Assembly: GCA_009760855.2 (NCBI GenBank)
Contig: WPIO01000577.1
Span: 1 to 23,159 of the forward strand
DNA from: Cristatella mucedo
Taxonomy: Eukaryota > Bryozoa > Phylactolaemata > Cristatellidae
DNA length: 23,159 nucleotides
Reading direction: 5' to 3'
Position numbers and translations under genes: made by a program. Each line of letters begins with the position of its first letter. Position 1 is the first letter of the stretch. Below, one piece after another: positions 8,503 to 17,810 of this stretch. The notes under the pieces were generated by a model. That model was given only the letters and a program-made list of their open reading frames with translations, was not told the origin of the DNA and did no database searches.

Positions 8503-8638
8503 CTTCCGACAGGCAGGACAAAGCCCCGTTTTCGTCCGTCCGTATCCTGTGCCAGCAGAACCGGCATATCTGATAGCCACAAGTGCAAGGGAAGAAGCTG
8601 ACATCGTCCACGTCCAGAGGCTCCATGCACAATGGACA
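8503..8638 (-). CDS. CNOT4: CNOT4 exon with RING domain (CCR4-NOT E3 ligase subunit), 1-base frameshift
   Basis: CNOT4 is the RING-type ubiquitin ligase of the CCR4-NOT mRNA deadenylase complex. The exon begins CPLCMEPLDVDD and continues FFPCTCGYQICRFCWHRIR and TDENG, which is the C4C4 RING of CNOT4, close to identical to animal orthologues. The eight zinc cysteines are all present if the C-terminal part (LCPACRK) is read one frame over. It follows acceptor TTCTGCAG (AG at 8640-8639) and ends in AAG before donor GTGAGT (8502-8497). The exon is 136 bases; without one G of the GGGG run (8527-8524) it would be 135 bases, or 45 codons, phase 0 at both ends. So it is either a sequencing error or a broken allele. 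It splices in phase from GAG of the exon at 9370-9393. The rest of the protein (RRM, CCCH finger, tail) was not found in the window. Confidence 0.93.
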
Positions 8639-9082
8639 CTGCAGAATGGAGACATGCAAAAGAATGACAGGAGATTAGTAAACCGGTACATGCAAGAGGA
8701 GTGGAAGGAGCTGGATGGCCTGCCTTTGCTGCAGCAGAGCTGGCTCAATACAGAGACTGCAGCGCAAGCAATGAAGACAAGTAACGGAAGCAGCCAAGGC
8801 AAGTTGATTTCGCCGGATTGCACACGAGCGAGCCACTTTGAGCGCTCTTGCTGCGGAGGTTAACGACGGTCAGCTAAAGCCAACATAAGCCCACTGCGTT
8901 GCCCTCTGCTAGGAAAACCAAATGAACTCAAAAGACCCCTACCACAGCCCCTAGAGCACCTGCAACACTGAGCGATCGCTATCCCGGCTCGGTTAGCTAT
9001 CGCCTGGTTAATCTTGCATAATGAAGTGAGCCACAAATCGAATATTTGTGCACGGATTCGTGTGTCAACACTAATGAGCCTG

Positions 9083-9181
<99 letters not shown>

Positions 9182-9369
9182 ATTCTCCCTCCTCCCTCGG
9201 AAGGGGGGAGGGAGGGGAAAACGATAGTGCTGGTCACCAAGCTCCAAAGCGCGCCTCTAACGCCAATGCCGCAGCACGACTCCCGTGCTGCCACGCTGCG
9301 AGGGAGAGGAAGTGCAGCATTGCTGCTGCTGCGAGAAAACAGAAAGGAAAGCTCGGCAGGCAGCCATAC
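8639..9369 (-). other. CNOT4 intron 1
   Basis: Donor GTATGG at 9369 and acceptor CTGCAG ending at 8639 bound a 731-base phase-0 intron between the two coding exons. It contains the long CT repeat at 9084-9179, which reads as GA on the transcribed strand. A pyrimidine-rich stretch precedes the acceptor. Confidence 0.75.
9084..9179. repeat. (CT)48 microsatellite
   Basis: An uninterrupted CT dinucleotide tract of 96 bases inside CNOT4 intron 1. The long serine-leucine or arginine-glutamate frames it creates on both strands are artefacts of the repeat. Confidence 0.97.
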
Positions 9370-9393
9370 CTCGTTTGAATCATCCCATGCCAT
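9370..9393 (-). CDS. CNOT4: CNOT4 first coding exon
   Basis: ATG begins at 9393 and encodes eight residues, MAWDDSNE, ending in GAG followed by donor GTATGG (9369-9364). Joined in phase 0 to the RING exon it gives an N-terminus of eight residues before the first RING cysteine; vertebrate CNOT4 likewise has a short acidic leader before CPLCMEPL. The sequence just before the ATG (GACTTTCAG, then AC) looks like a splice acceptor, so a 5' UTR intron is likely. Length, acidic content and phase all fit, but the exon is tiny and transcript evidence would settle it. Confidence 0.75.
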
Positions 9394-9408
9394 GTCTGAA
9401 AGTCAAAA
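9394..9408 (-). promoter_or_regulatory. Candidate splice acceptor in CNOT4 5' UTR
   Basis: On the minus strand GTTTTGACTTTCAG is followed by AC and then the CNOT4 ATG. This is a pyrimidine-rich acceptor two bases before the start codon. A possible partner donor (GAA before GTAAGCC) lies near 9660. Only motif evidence supports this. Confidence 0.4.
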
Positions 9409-9720
9409 CGAAACTGGCCTGCAACAAACGAGAGTGGCTACAGGCGAAACGACAAAGCCTGCATAAGAAAACAAGTGGTCAGCCAAGCAGCAGTCCATGG
9501 CACGCTTCGGGGAGGGCCACTTGGCAGCAAGCCGTCGAAATGCTCGAAATGGCCGCTCGCGGTGCTCGAAGACAAGCTGCACAGGAAGCACGGCGTGCTA
9601 ATGCAGCCGGGAACGCTGTGCAGCCGGCCTGACAATGGCTGCAGCAGCGGTGAGGCTTACTTCACTCCTGCTTAATCATTCGTGCATTTACATAAAGAAA
9701 TAAGTGGTCTGCAGCCAGCT
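9409..9720. other. CNOT4 upstream region, no separate gene recognised
   Basis: This is moderately GC- and CpG-rich. It may contain the 5' UTR and transcription start of CNOT4 on the minus strand, but no TATA box or clear initiator was found. A 115-codon plus-strand frame (9285-9632) is alanine- and arginine-rich with no family signature. Confidence 0.35.
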
Positions 9721-9797
9721 ACACAAGCGTGTGCATACATGCATGCACACACATACATACAACCTACAAGCAAGTACATGCACCTGTATAGGCAAGC

Positions 9798-9912
9798 ACA
9801 CAGACACACACACACAGAGACACACACACACACACAGAGACACACACACACACACACAGAGACACACACACACACACAGAGACACACACACACACACACA
9901 GAGACACACAAA
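9798..9912. repeat. (CA)n microsatellite with regular GAGA interruptions
   Basis: CA tracts of about 12-22 bases are separated at near-regular spacing by CAGAGACA, giving a higher-order repeat of roughly 16-24 bases. Histidine- and threonine-rich or cysteine- and valine-rich frames across it are not genes. Confidence 0.92.
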
Positions 9913-9926
9913 CGCGCACGCACGCA

Positions 9927-10006
9927 CAGACAAGCGCACGCACAGACAAGCGCACGCACAGACAAGCGCACGCACAGACAAGCGCACGCACAGACAAGCG
10001 CACGCA
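9927..10006. repeat. 16-base minisatellite, five units
   Basis: The unit CAGACAAGCGCACGCA is repeated five times without change, bordered by related CGCACG and CAGACA steps. The lack of divergence between units suggests recent expansion. Confidence 0.92.
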
Positions 10007-10115
10007 CAGACAGATATACAGACAGACGCGCAGGCAGACAGACAGACGCGCAGGCAGACAGGCAGGCACACACAGACACACGAACACACAGACACACGAA
10101 CACACAGACACGTCT
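10007..10115. repeat. CAGA/CAGG-based tandem repeats
   Basis: Duplicated CAGACAGACGCGCAGG segments (10018-10070) are followed by repeats of a 14-base CACACGAACACACAGA-like unit. They continue the same simple-repeat block and probably arose by slippage from it. Confidence 0.8.
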
Positions 10116-11760
10116 GCATACGCAGCATGGACACACGTGTGCACACTAACATACAAGAGCTGCTAGAAGGAAAGTCAAAAGAAAAAGTGCACACTCAAGA
10201 TCGCACAAGCATCGAGACATAGAAAAGCTTATATTATATATACCAGGGCCTTCAAACTGATGTGTGGTGGCATGAGAATGCCACACAACAGAATGACACC
10301 AATCTTGGGGCTGCAGCAACAGCTGCTTAAATGCTTTAAAAAAAACGCCTGCTGAAATACGTTTCGAACATCGAGGTAGGCCAAATATAGACACGACATA
10401 TAATGTGTCTGAAATATGTCTGTGTCTGAATATGACATTGTCAAATTAAGACACAGTGCCGATTGCATGTCACTGATCATCGATGTGCAAACCTGGAGCT
10501 AATGGCCCAATGACAATTATTATTAATGAGGTTGGAAAATGAATGATGCACTGAAAGCCTACTTAATGTTTCTCCCTCTGCACCAACTTAGCTGTACAAA
10601 ACTGACGATACTGTATTTTTGCAGCTCTGCACTTGGTCGCATTTGAAAGCACACATGCACGGAGGCAGTACAACTTGGACTAAATGCGAGCATCCTAGTG
10701 GTCAACTAAAGTCAAGGCTTTCAGCCTCAAGTCAAAGATTAAGGAACACAGTCTCAATTACTCAATGGGAAGAGTACTGGCCTAGAATACCACAGGTTAA
10801 GAGAGCACTTTTGGGATATGGCAGTTTTTTTAAACGATGCCACGGCAGACTACCGATGTACGAAGGTTAGACACAGGTCTAGATGCAGACAACCGACATG
10901 TCAGGTGCCGACTGCTTCTAAATGTAGCAATAAGCACGGTTCACTCTCGAAAGAAACTGCTACCACGGCCAGACAGTAGCTGTTACTACTAGTGACATGC
11001 AAAACAGCGAGATACAGCACTGAGAGCCCCTCCCCCCCCCCTAGAATCGGTACTCTACACACGACAAGTTCATGGTTGTCTCCACAGTGGCAGCACTGTT
11101 TGGCCGGCAGTGTCCACGGTCTGTGGGGCTCTGGGGCTGTGATTGACATGTTTAACCAGAAGCTTTGAGGCTTCCATGAAAGGCCGGCAAAAGCACCACA
11201 CTGACAGCTCAACAGTCAGGCATACATACCCACATCCATAGAATGGGATGGGCTAGTGGGCTTATCGGAACTCTTAACCCTGAGGAAAATGGTCTTCAAG
11301 GAACCCAAAAACAACAACTTACTCATGCAAACTGCAGGCAGGTTTGAGCACAAGTGTTGAGAGCATTTTCCAAGTCTAGCCTTAGCTATGACCAGATGAT
11401 TGTTGTCACTAACAACAGCAAGCCCTTTGCTAGCTCAATGGTTGCGAACCAAAAACACAGTAAAACCCACATCAAACGGCTCCATTGACAGTCTAAAGGT
11501 GGATGGCCTGAACTTTACAAGACAGTGAAATCGATAAATTATCGCTGGATAAACTAACGTCTATCATTTCTTAATCACCGGTGCCACAAATCACAGTGAA
11601 GCCTGAAGCTCAGCATTACCATCGTTCTCTTTGAGGCTGCATCCTTACATGCACATCATCCAGCATCTCCTATCCTTACATCCTCCATCCTTACATGCAC
11701 ACTGACTGCACCATGGTGCATAGTACTATCATTTGATCATGCTTCCTTTACAGCATACGC
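10116..11760. other. Unassigned stretch, no gene recognised
   Basis: Frames of 82-103 codons (for example 10146-10394 and 10901-11212 on minus, 10619-10870 on plus) show no recognisable domain and no consistent splice pattern. A loose repeat of CATCCTTACATGCAC occurs at 11640-11700. Confidence 0.4.
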
Positions 11761-11805
11761 AGAGTGCTTACAAGGCTATACAAATGCATAGTATTATTAA
11801 TAATA
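11761..11805 (+). mobile_element. Short L2/CR1-like LINE 3' end
   Basis: GGCTATACAAATGCATAG is followed by TATTATTAATAAT, the arrangement seen at the ends of this LINE group: a GCTATACAAA-like motif and then a TTA-type tail. Too little is present to tell whether it came from a LINE or a SINE with a LINE tail. Confidence 0.45.
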
Positions 11806-12400
11806 TAAAAACTATTTCAAGACTAGATATGCTGTGATCCTCCCTTAGTGGCTATCTATTGATGTTGGGCCACTGGCTTAACAGCTTTCCGCAAGAGGTG
11901 AAGCAATTTGAGTGGGCAGTGAAGGCAATTGCTACCCCTTGAGGACACACGGACCAGGGCAACCCTTATGCCAGCAACGTACAAAACAGAAACTATATCC
12001 ATATATACTTCCAGCCAATGAGGAACCAACATGTGCCTGCCGAAAAACACTATGTATCTTGAGCTATAGTTGTTCACTACTTGCTGGTCTTCACCCAGAT
12101 GAAAATCACGGCTTTGTGGTCCCACCCAGGCTGCAGCCATTCAGCAAGCACCTCCGACAACATGGCAGGGCACCCTGCCAACATGACTTCTGTGATGCCT
12201 GCTCAGAATTCATGGTCATAGTCATATGTGACATCCCTGCCCGGGCACGCAAGCTTCTCGGGAGTGTGTGGCTATGCCAATTGCAGCAATTATATGCGTC
12301 ACATCAAGCAAAGACTGCACAGTCTGAAGGCTCTAATGCTACCAAGCCGGTATTCTGGTGATTGCTGTTGCTGATGCAGCATCGCCATGACTAGTATATG
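11806..12400. other. Unassigned stretch with overlapping open frames
   Basis: A 94-codon minus-strand frame (11856-12140) and a 149-codon plus-strand frame (11912-12361) overlap. The minus frame has a hydrophobic stretch (VYMDIVSVLYVAGIRVALV), but I recognise no family and see no decisive splice sites. Either could be an exon; neither can be claimed as one. Confidence 0.3.
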
Positions 12401-12450
12401 ATAGCTGATTCAATAGCCTCATTTTTGATAAGCGACAGTCTCATTTATTT
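12401..12450 (-). mobile_element. SINE 3' fragment, copy S6
   Basis: On the minus strand GACTGTCGCTTATCAAAAATGAGGCTATTGAATCAGCT matches the last 45 or so bases of S1/S4 (CTGTCGCTATACAAAAAGAGGCTGTT-AATCAGCT). The head and body are absent. It lies about 40 bases from S5 in the same orientation. Confidence 0.6.
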
Positions 12451-12489
12451 TACTTTTAATGATTAATAAAGCATTTTAATAAATAAATA

Positions 12490-12620
12490 CTAGCTGATTT
12501 AACAGCCTTTTTTGTATAGGGACTGAAGAGCCTAGAAGGCTATCACCACCCTTTGCAGTGAGGATAGAGGATCGCCCTCAACAGGATTCGAACCCACGAC
12601 ATTTATATGTGCCTTACCAA
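12490..12620 (-). mobile_element. tRNA-derived SINE, copy S5 (head truncated)
   Basis: On the minus strand a good box B-like GGGTTCGAATCCTG is followed by the family body: GGTGGTGATAGCC, TTCTA, GGCT, then CCCTATACAAAAAAGGCTG and AAATCAGCTAG. The AGCC/GGCT stem is kept although its loop changed to TTCTA. The box A half is shortened or replaced. Its 5' side runs directly into the 3' end of LINE copy C in the same orientation. Confidence 0.8.
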
Positions 12621-13600
12621 ATTCTGTCTAGGCACTAAATAAGCTGAAAAGGGCATGTAATTTGCTTGATTAAGCATGCACAATTTCAGCACCTACAAGA
12701 ACATCGAGGACAATTCACATGGACTGAGCAAATGCTGCACGGAACAGGTAGGTTTTTGCGTCTTTTTGAATGTCGTCAAAAAAGGAAATGACTTTTGATG
12801 TCAGTTTGTAGTGAGTTCCATGCTTTCGGAGCATGCGAACTAAAGACACGGTCTCCAAGCGATTTTAAGCTTGTAAAAGATACAACCAAGCAACCAGAGT
12901 CAGAAGACCAGGTGAGGTGATGGAAGGCCCGATTAGGAATGACTGAACCTTAAAGTCGATACACAGCTTGATGAGAAAGCAGTGCAGACTGGTAAGCACT
13001 GGTGTCATGTGGCAGTTTCGACGTTCACGACAGACTAGTTCAGTACCAGCATTTTACAGCATCTGTAAGCATCTTTTCTGCACTCGTAGGAAGACATACA
13101 AGTAGCATGTTACAGCAGTCTATTCGCGATGTCATGAGTGCATGGACCAGTGGCTGTGATATCCACATCTAGCATACCTTATTTTTTGGAATACTTTACA
13201 ACTGAATGCAGGCAGACTCATCTGTGGAACTGGTATAGTCATCAAGTGAAAAGTCATTCTGGAACAGGACACTCAAAGTCCGTGCAGATGCTACAGAATA
13301 TGCTGGCGGAGCCCATGTTGAGGGTCACCCTTTCCAATTTCTGAGAGTAACACTAGGTGTGCTCATAACCAGTAGATTGGTTTTATCGTCGTTCAAATTT
13401 AGAGATTTGCTGCCATGCAAGGATGTCAGCAATACTTGCAGCAAGGGAACCGAGAGTTTGACATGCTGCAAGGCACAGAAGGACTTTACAGCTGCATGTG
13501 TCATCTGCACAAGAATAAAAGCCCACACAAGTGCTTAGTGATGATAACATCGGCAGGACAAGCATAACTTGTGGGGGATGGAAATGATGCTTGGGGAAAC
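12621..13600 (-). mobile_element. L2/CR1-like LINE, copy C (decayed 3' part)
   Basis: Nucleotide similarity to copy A is clear through the C-terminal domain and 3' UTR; for example GGAGCATGCGAACTAAAGACACGGTCTCCAAGCGATTT at 12825 matches copy A near 345. The minus-strand frame at 13325-13528 reads NLNDDKTNLLVMSTPSV across the place where copy A has its frameshift, so this copy shows the ancestral frame. The catalytic box appears as FYSCADDT, which carries a two-residue insertion before ADD. The 5' edge is near 13600, within the remains of the PQGSVLGP block. It is non-functional. Confidence 0.8.
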
Positions 13601-14032
13601 CCGTGTCGGCAGGAAGTGCCTAAGTGGCAACTTTAAAGCAGAGTGTGAAGGGAGGCACGAGCGAGGAGCAGTATGCCCACCGCAGGTGCCGGCATGCGAC
13701 AAGGACCAAGTACACCGCCAGACACAGCTCGCGAGCTTGGCAGCACCTCTGCGCGCACACACCGCTTGCCACTGGACGGCACAGCTTTCCATCGAGGTCA
13801 CGACTGTAAAAAATGCCAGCGTCTACACACGCTTGATCACTTTTGGGCAGTCACCGAAAAACGGACACAGTAGAGGAGCGAAGCAGAAGAGGCAAGTCGC
13901 CTACGGACTAATGACTCGCTCGGACAATGCATTCTGCCTAGCATACGGACGAAACGAGCAGCCGATATGCGAGCACCCTACGAAAGTTCGAAGCATGTGG
14001 CTGCCGAAGGTGCTGGGGCCATGCAATAGTAT
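13601..14032. other. Unassigned CpG-rich stretch
   Basis: A long plus-strand frame (13569-14288, 239 codons) covers this area, but it also runs through LINE copy C and the SINE at 14033-14172 and has no domain signature, so I do not call it a gene. CpG dinucleotides are much more frequent than in the AT-rich flanks. Confidence 0.4.
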
Positions 14033-14172
14033 GATTAATATTATAATTCATTTGTATGGCGCCCTAGGAAAAGTTAATATCTATTCAGGCACTGCACATA
14101 CGCCATGGATCTCGAGCCCACGACCTCGGCCAAACCTTGGTGGGGGTGAATACCTTATCCCCTGGGGCAAAC
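14033..14172 (-). mobile_element. SINE with tRNA-like head fused to LINE 3' tail (S7)
   Basis: On the minus strand a head with CCCCAGGGGATAAGGT and a box B-like GTGGGCTCGAGATCC (about 14172-14110) is followed, without the usual hairpin body, by GAATAGATATTAACTTTTCCTAGGGCGCC, then ATACAAATGAA and an AT-rich ATTATAATATTAAT tail. That last part matches the LINE 3' end of copy A. The head resembles that of S2. It looks like a LINE-tailed SINE or a chimera made during reverse transcription. Confidence 0.6.
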
Positions 14173-15368
14173 CAATGCGACGCAACCGAAAGCTCGCCGC
14201 GAAAACCCGGGCGCGGCGTCGGGGTGAGACGAGGAATAACCCAACTGCGTGCACAGCTGCGCGTGCAATTTTAACCAAGCCAAGCTAAAGCATTCGAAAA
14301 TCGAGTGCAGAGAAGGCGAACTGTCCAACGAAGAAACGTGAACAGCTAGCCAAGTTTAGCCCATGCATGCAGCTCGCCCGGCGGGCAGCAGTGTTTGAAC
14401 GACGATCATCATGATTCAGACGGAATGGTCGCTAAGTGTCAGAGCGAAGGAAAGCAGCGCTTCAGCTTCACGGAAAGTGAACATCGTGCGGCGTCGGCGG
14501 TGGCCGCCACCAGGCAGCCTTCTGTGCTCGTTGAATCGTCGTCCATATGCAAGCTATTTCCATTGCACACAAATACGTTTCAAGATAAAGGGTCTGTTTC
14601 CAGTAGCACTGCGCGCTACGAGAAATGGCTGCTGTAGAACAGCACTGGTGATAAGTCGCCAGTGCATTGCGGAATAAAAGGACTAAACGAGGGACTGTCG
14701 GCGAACTTCGCGTCTTACATTCCGCGCGGCAGCTAACAGGCAGAAATTGGCTGCAGCCACCTTAGTATGCTAGGGTAGTATAAAGCGAAGATGTATCCCT
14801 CAAATACGTACCGTGGAACAATCACGGCGTTATTGCCTCGAAAATCCCGGAGGTACTACCGCCGTAAGCGCACTTACAACGCGCAAAATCAGCCGGATGT
14901 GATATCACACGGGCGGAAGTAAGCAGCGCTCTGGTTATGGTGGTCCTGCGCTAATGCCGCCGCCCCCGCCCCTGTTTACCAGAAAAAAAAGAAAAAAGGG
15001 GGGAGGGAACCGCCCCAAAGCCTGACGGCGGCGGGGCTCGCATCGAAAAAATATCCACAAGATACTCGGCTGGTAGAGAGATTTTCCCGAAATGCTGCTA
15101 CAATAGAAAGGGCAATGCAACGCGGCTTCCGTACGAACCGGCTACACGAGAGCGAGGCGCCGCGAGACTCACAGCGGCTCACGAGACGGCGCCCAGCGAG
15201 CTTTCTAGGACGGTCACCGGGTGTGCATCCGGATAGTGCCATCCGAAATGCGCAGCCATTTATCTTAGCGCATAGGTTAGGGTTTTTATAACAGCGGTTT
15301 CTATTCATGAGGAATCGCCCTTCGGCAAGGACGTGCGGCTCGCTCTGTGTAAATACCTCCGGCTGTTG
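14173..15368. other. CpG-rich region, possible promoter or first exon; no gene recognised
   Basis: This contains dense CpGs (for example 14690-14740 and 15120-15250), an ETS-like GCGGAAGT near 14915, a palindrome TGTGATATCACA near 14900, and a strong minus-strand donor motif (GTGAGT) near 15170. Frames of 80-110 codons (14395-14637 plus; 14411-14677 plus; 14976-15308 minus) show no domain. A plus-strand AATAAA lies near 14682. This would suit a promoter in either direction, perhaps with untranslated exons, but nothing proves it. Confidence 0.35.
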
Positions 15369-15410
15369 TGAAGAACGAGCGGTGAAGAACGTGCGGTGAA
15401 GAACGTGCGG
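15369..15410. repeat. 14-base tandem repeat, three units
   Basis: TGAAGAACGAGCGG is followed by two copies of TGAAGAACGTGCGG. The first unit differs at one base. It lies at the edge of the CpG-rich region. Confidence 0.9.
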
Positions 15411-16526
15411 TTTTTACTAAAACTTTGCCGCAATAAGTATAAGGGTGAAACGCTCAAGGCCTGAAAGCCGCATGACAGAGACAAATGGTACAACTAGAAC
15501 CTCGAGACATGACGAATCGTAGGAGTGGCCTCCTGGATGCACGCTCGTATCAATCCAGCCGACAGTTGAGTACAACCCTAATGCGACCCATACCTGCACA
15601 ATCAATCTAAATCCTATAAGAGAGCGCACAAAATCCTAGGTATGAAAACAAATTTATATAAAATAAAATACTCGCAAGCCTACATAAATAACATGTGTTT
15701 TGATGCAGTAATGCATAAAATGTTGTGAAAATCGATGTTCAAAACTTCACTTTCCTTGCTTTTATTTGACAAACTCGCAGACCATTTCTTTACTGGTAGT
15801 AAAGATGCTAAATCTCATTCAATAGATATTGTTGCCAAGCCAACCAGTATTTTTGTGGCACATTGCTGAACGAAGATAGTCTATTATTTCTAATTTTGAA
15901 AAAAACTACTTTCTCCACTGGCCACTAGATTTCGCAAGTCAATAAGATTCTGAGTGCCACTGAAAAGATTGGAACAAATGTCTATCAATTTATGCTACAA
16001 TATAAAATTTCAAGACCTCGTGGGGATTGATAAGTCTGGAGGGCCTCCTGGCAATGGCTTGCAGCTATGCACCGCACTGCTCCTCTCCATGGCTAAAGTC
16101 TTGCTGTCCTCGTGAGTTTAGAGACTCCTTCAGAGACTTGCACTCGTAAGCATATCCTCTGTGGTCATGTAGGAAATCTTGAAGATATCATACAGGAACC
16201 CCGACAATGTGATGTGTTGTTGATTCTGATTGAACAGTTGTTATGTATTCTGCTACCACATCTATAATAGCTATAATACAAGTTAACCGTGTAGCTCTCT
16301 TTAGGATCCTGTACAGCATCATAATCCTATTCTTCGTAATCAACAGTCTTCTATTATTCAATTCTCATTTTTCTTCAAAACTGGTTCAATCTCCACTCTT
16401 GCCCTCGGGAATAGAAAACCTACAGAGGATTCTAACGTCGGTTTGAGCTCCCCAGATACATGACTCCGCGGGGCCCTAGGACGAGACAACTACTAGGGCA
16501 AGACAACATTATATACCAGCAGCCAC
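15411..16526. other. Unassigned AT-rich stretch
   Basis: The base composition drops sharply to AT-rich after about 15640. A 67-codon hydrophobic plus-strand frame (16243-16446) has no recognised family and could be chance. No repeat or RNA gene was identified. Confidence 0.4.
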
Positions 16527-16796
16527 TCACTCCATAATTGCTGGGTACCCCATACGAGATGTTCGCGTACTGTGACCAAATCCAGCTGCACTGCCGGCTG
16601 CAGCTGCACTGCCCAGCTTGTTCAATGCCTGTTGCAGCAGCCGCTTTCCTCTAAGACCAGTGCGCACAAGAAACGAGGTCTTTGACCTGCCAACAAAACC
16701 CCTACCGCCTACCGACGCTGAAAACAGTTCGCACCGCCACCCCTTGCTCTTGCACTGTTTGGATAGTCCTTCATAGCGGCTTTCTATGATATTCAT
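16527..16796 (-). mobile_element. Fragment of a different retroelement ORF (C-terminal domain)
   Basis: An 89-codon minus-strand frame contains SRYEGLSKQCKSKGWRCE, then VGGRGFVGRS and GLRGKRLLQQALNKL, then a degraded GFGHSTR. I recognise this as the domain found after the reverse transcriptase in some invertebrate retroelement proteins (pattern: YxxLxxxC, GWR, VEVGxRGFVG, LGxRG, AAExAS, WLW). This is from memory of the motif, without a search. The reverse transcriptase itself is not seen upstream. It is distinct from the L2/CR1-like copies. Confidence 0.5.
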
Positions 16797-17368
16797 TCAA
16801 TGGGCAGCCAAAAAGTTTTTATGTGGAAACTAGTTTGCTGTTAGTTAATAACACCTTATTAACAAACAGCTGTGTTATATTTTTCTCTTTTTCTCTCTCT
16901 GGCGCCCCCTTAGCCCAGGGCCCTGTATATACTATATACAGATATATATAATTCATTTATTTAGTGCACAATAAAGACTTCTCGCCTACCAACTTGGAGT
17001 GCTACAAGCGCTTCTTGTCCGTTGCAGAATTCTCTACCGGAAATCGAAGTTCTTGCGAACATCCTGTACAAAAATCAATACAGCTAAGACCTTTTTAAAG
17101 CTTATCTCTTCGTAATTTCACTGCAGCGCGTAAGAAATTGAGTGCCTGTGGACATCTTAAACGCTTATCGCTACGGCTTGCTGGGTCTTCCACGCCCGCG
17201 GCGTCGTTAGATATGCAGGTGGCTAGTAACCTGCATAACACTTAATGGTCGTGCAACCTACTATCGCTTCTTTATCGTAACTTCAAATGCATTCCAAGAT
17301 TTCATTGCTGGTGCTAAGATCCGTGAATTATGTATTAACAAAAGAAAGCGCTCCGGTGGCCGGAACGC
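16797..17368. other. Unassigned AT-rich stretch
   Basis: It includes a short AT palindrome (CTGTATATACTATATACAG near 16924) and GTGCTACAAGCGC near 17000, which also occurs near 3921. I see no gene. Confidence 0.35.
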
Positions 17369-17425
17369 GAGCTGAGACGCCGCTCGTTTGGCGGGAACTT
17401 TGGAGCTGAGTGCCCGCTCGTTTGG
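17369..17425. repeat. 34-base imperfect direct duplication
   Basis: GAGCTGAGACGCCGCTCGTT starting at 17369 recurs as GAGCTGAGTGCCCGCTCGTT starting at 17403, both continuing TGG. The spacing is 34 bases. It lies in a small GC-rich patch upstream of LINE copy D. Confidence 0.75.
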
Positions 17426-17810
17426 TATCTTAGTGGTGTCCTCAAACCGCTCAGTGATTTCTTCTCAAGCATTACTGTAAATCTCTCTAACTTAGTGGCA
17501 TCAATCAGCACTGCATATTACTGACTCTGGGGCCCAACTTGACTGCGACACTGCTGTGGTTGGGACAAAATTTTGTCTCTTGTGTTTTGCGGAAATGTTC
17601 AATAAACTCCTAGGAAGTGTGGTGGAAGGTCAGTTGTCATTTCTGTTGGATGTGCGGCGGTTTGGTGCGTCGGTGCCCGGCCCGGGGCGTGCGGAATTCG
17701 GTGCGGGGTTGTCGTGTTTTTGTCTTGTTTTCTATTTGTCTTACTCGATTGCTGGACGCGGGGGGCCGGCGTACTTGGTCAGTTTTGTTGTGTCTGTTGT
17801 TATAATTTAA
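17426..17810 (+). other. Possible 5' region of LINE copy D
   Basis: An 84-codon frame (17556-17810) is in the same reading frame as the endonuclease fragment that starts right after its stop. It is GC-rich and hydrophobic at its end. This would be the place for the 5' UTR or the N-terminal part of the LINE ORF, but no motif proves it. Confidence 0.3.

Noticed and set aside
9014-9393. Ser/Leu and Arg/Glu repeat proteins across the CT tract
   Set aside because: Produced by the CT microsatellite in CNOT4 intron 1. Only the first eight residues of the minus frame (CNOT4 start) are real.
9672-10222. Five overlapping open frames of 130-172 codons on both strands
   Set aside because: All are translations of CA-type simple repeats (His/Thr or Cys/Val runs).
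13569-14288. 239-codon plus-strand open frame
   Set aside because: It runs through the antisense of LINE copy C and a SINE, shows no domain, and has no matching splice or composition signal; it is probably a chance frame in CpG-rich DNA.
17640-17700. Possible 2A-like (NPGP) motif at the start of LINE copy D
   Set aside because: The sequence reads VPGPG, without the essential NPGP; 2A-like peptides exist in some L2/CR1 elements but this one cannot be supported.
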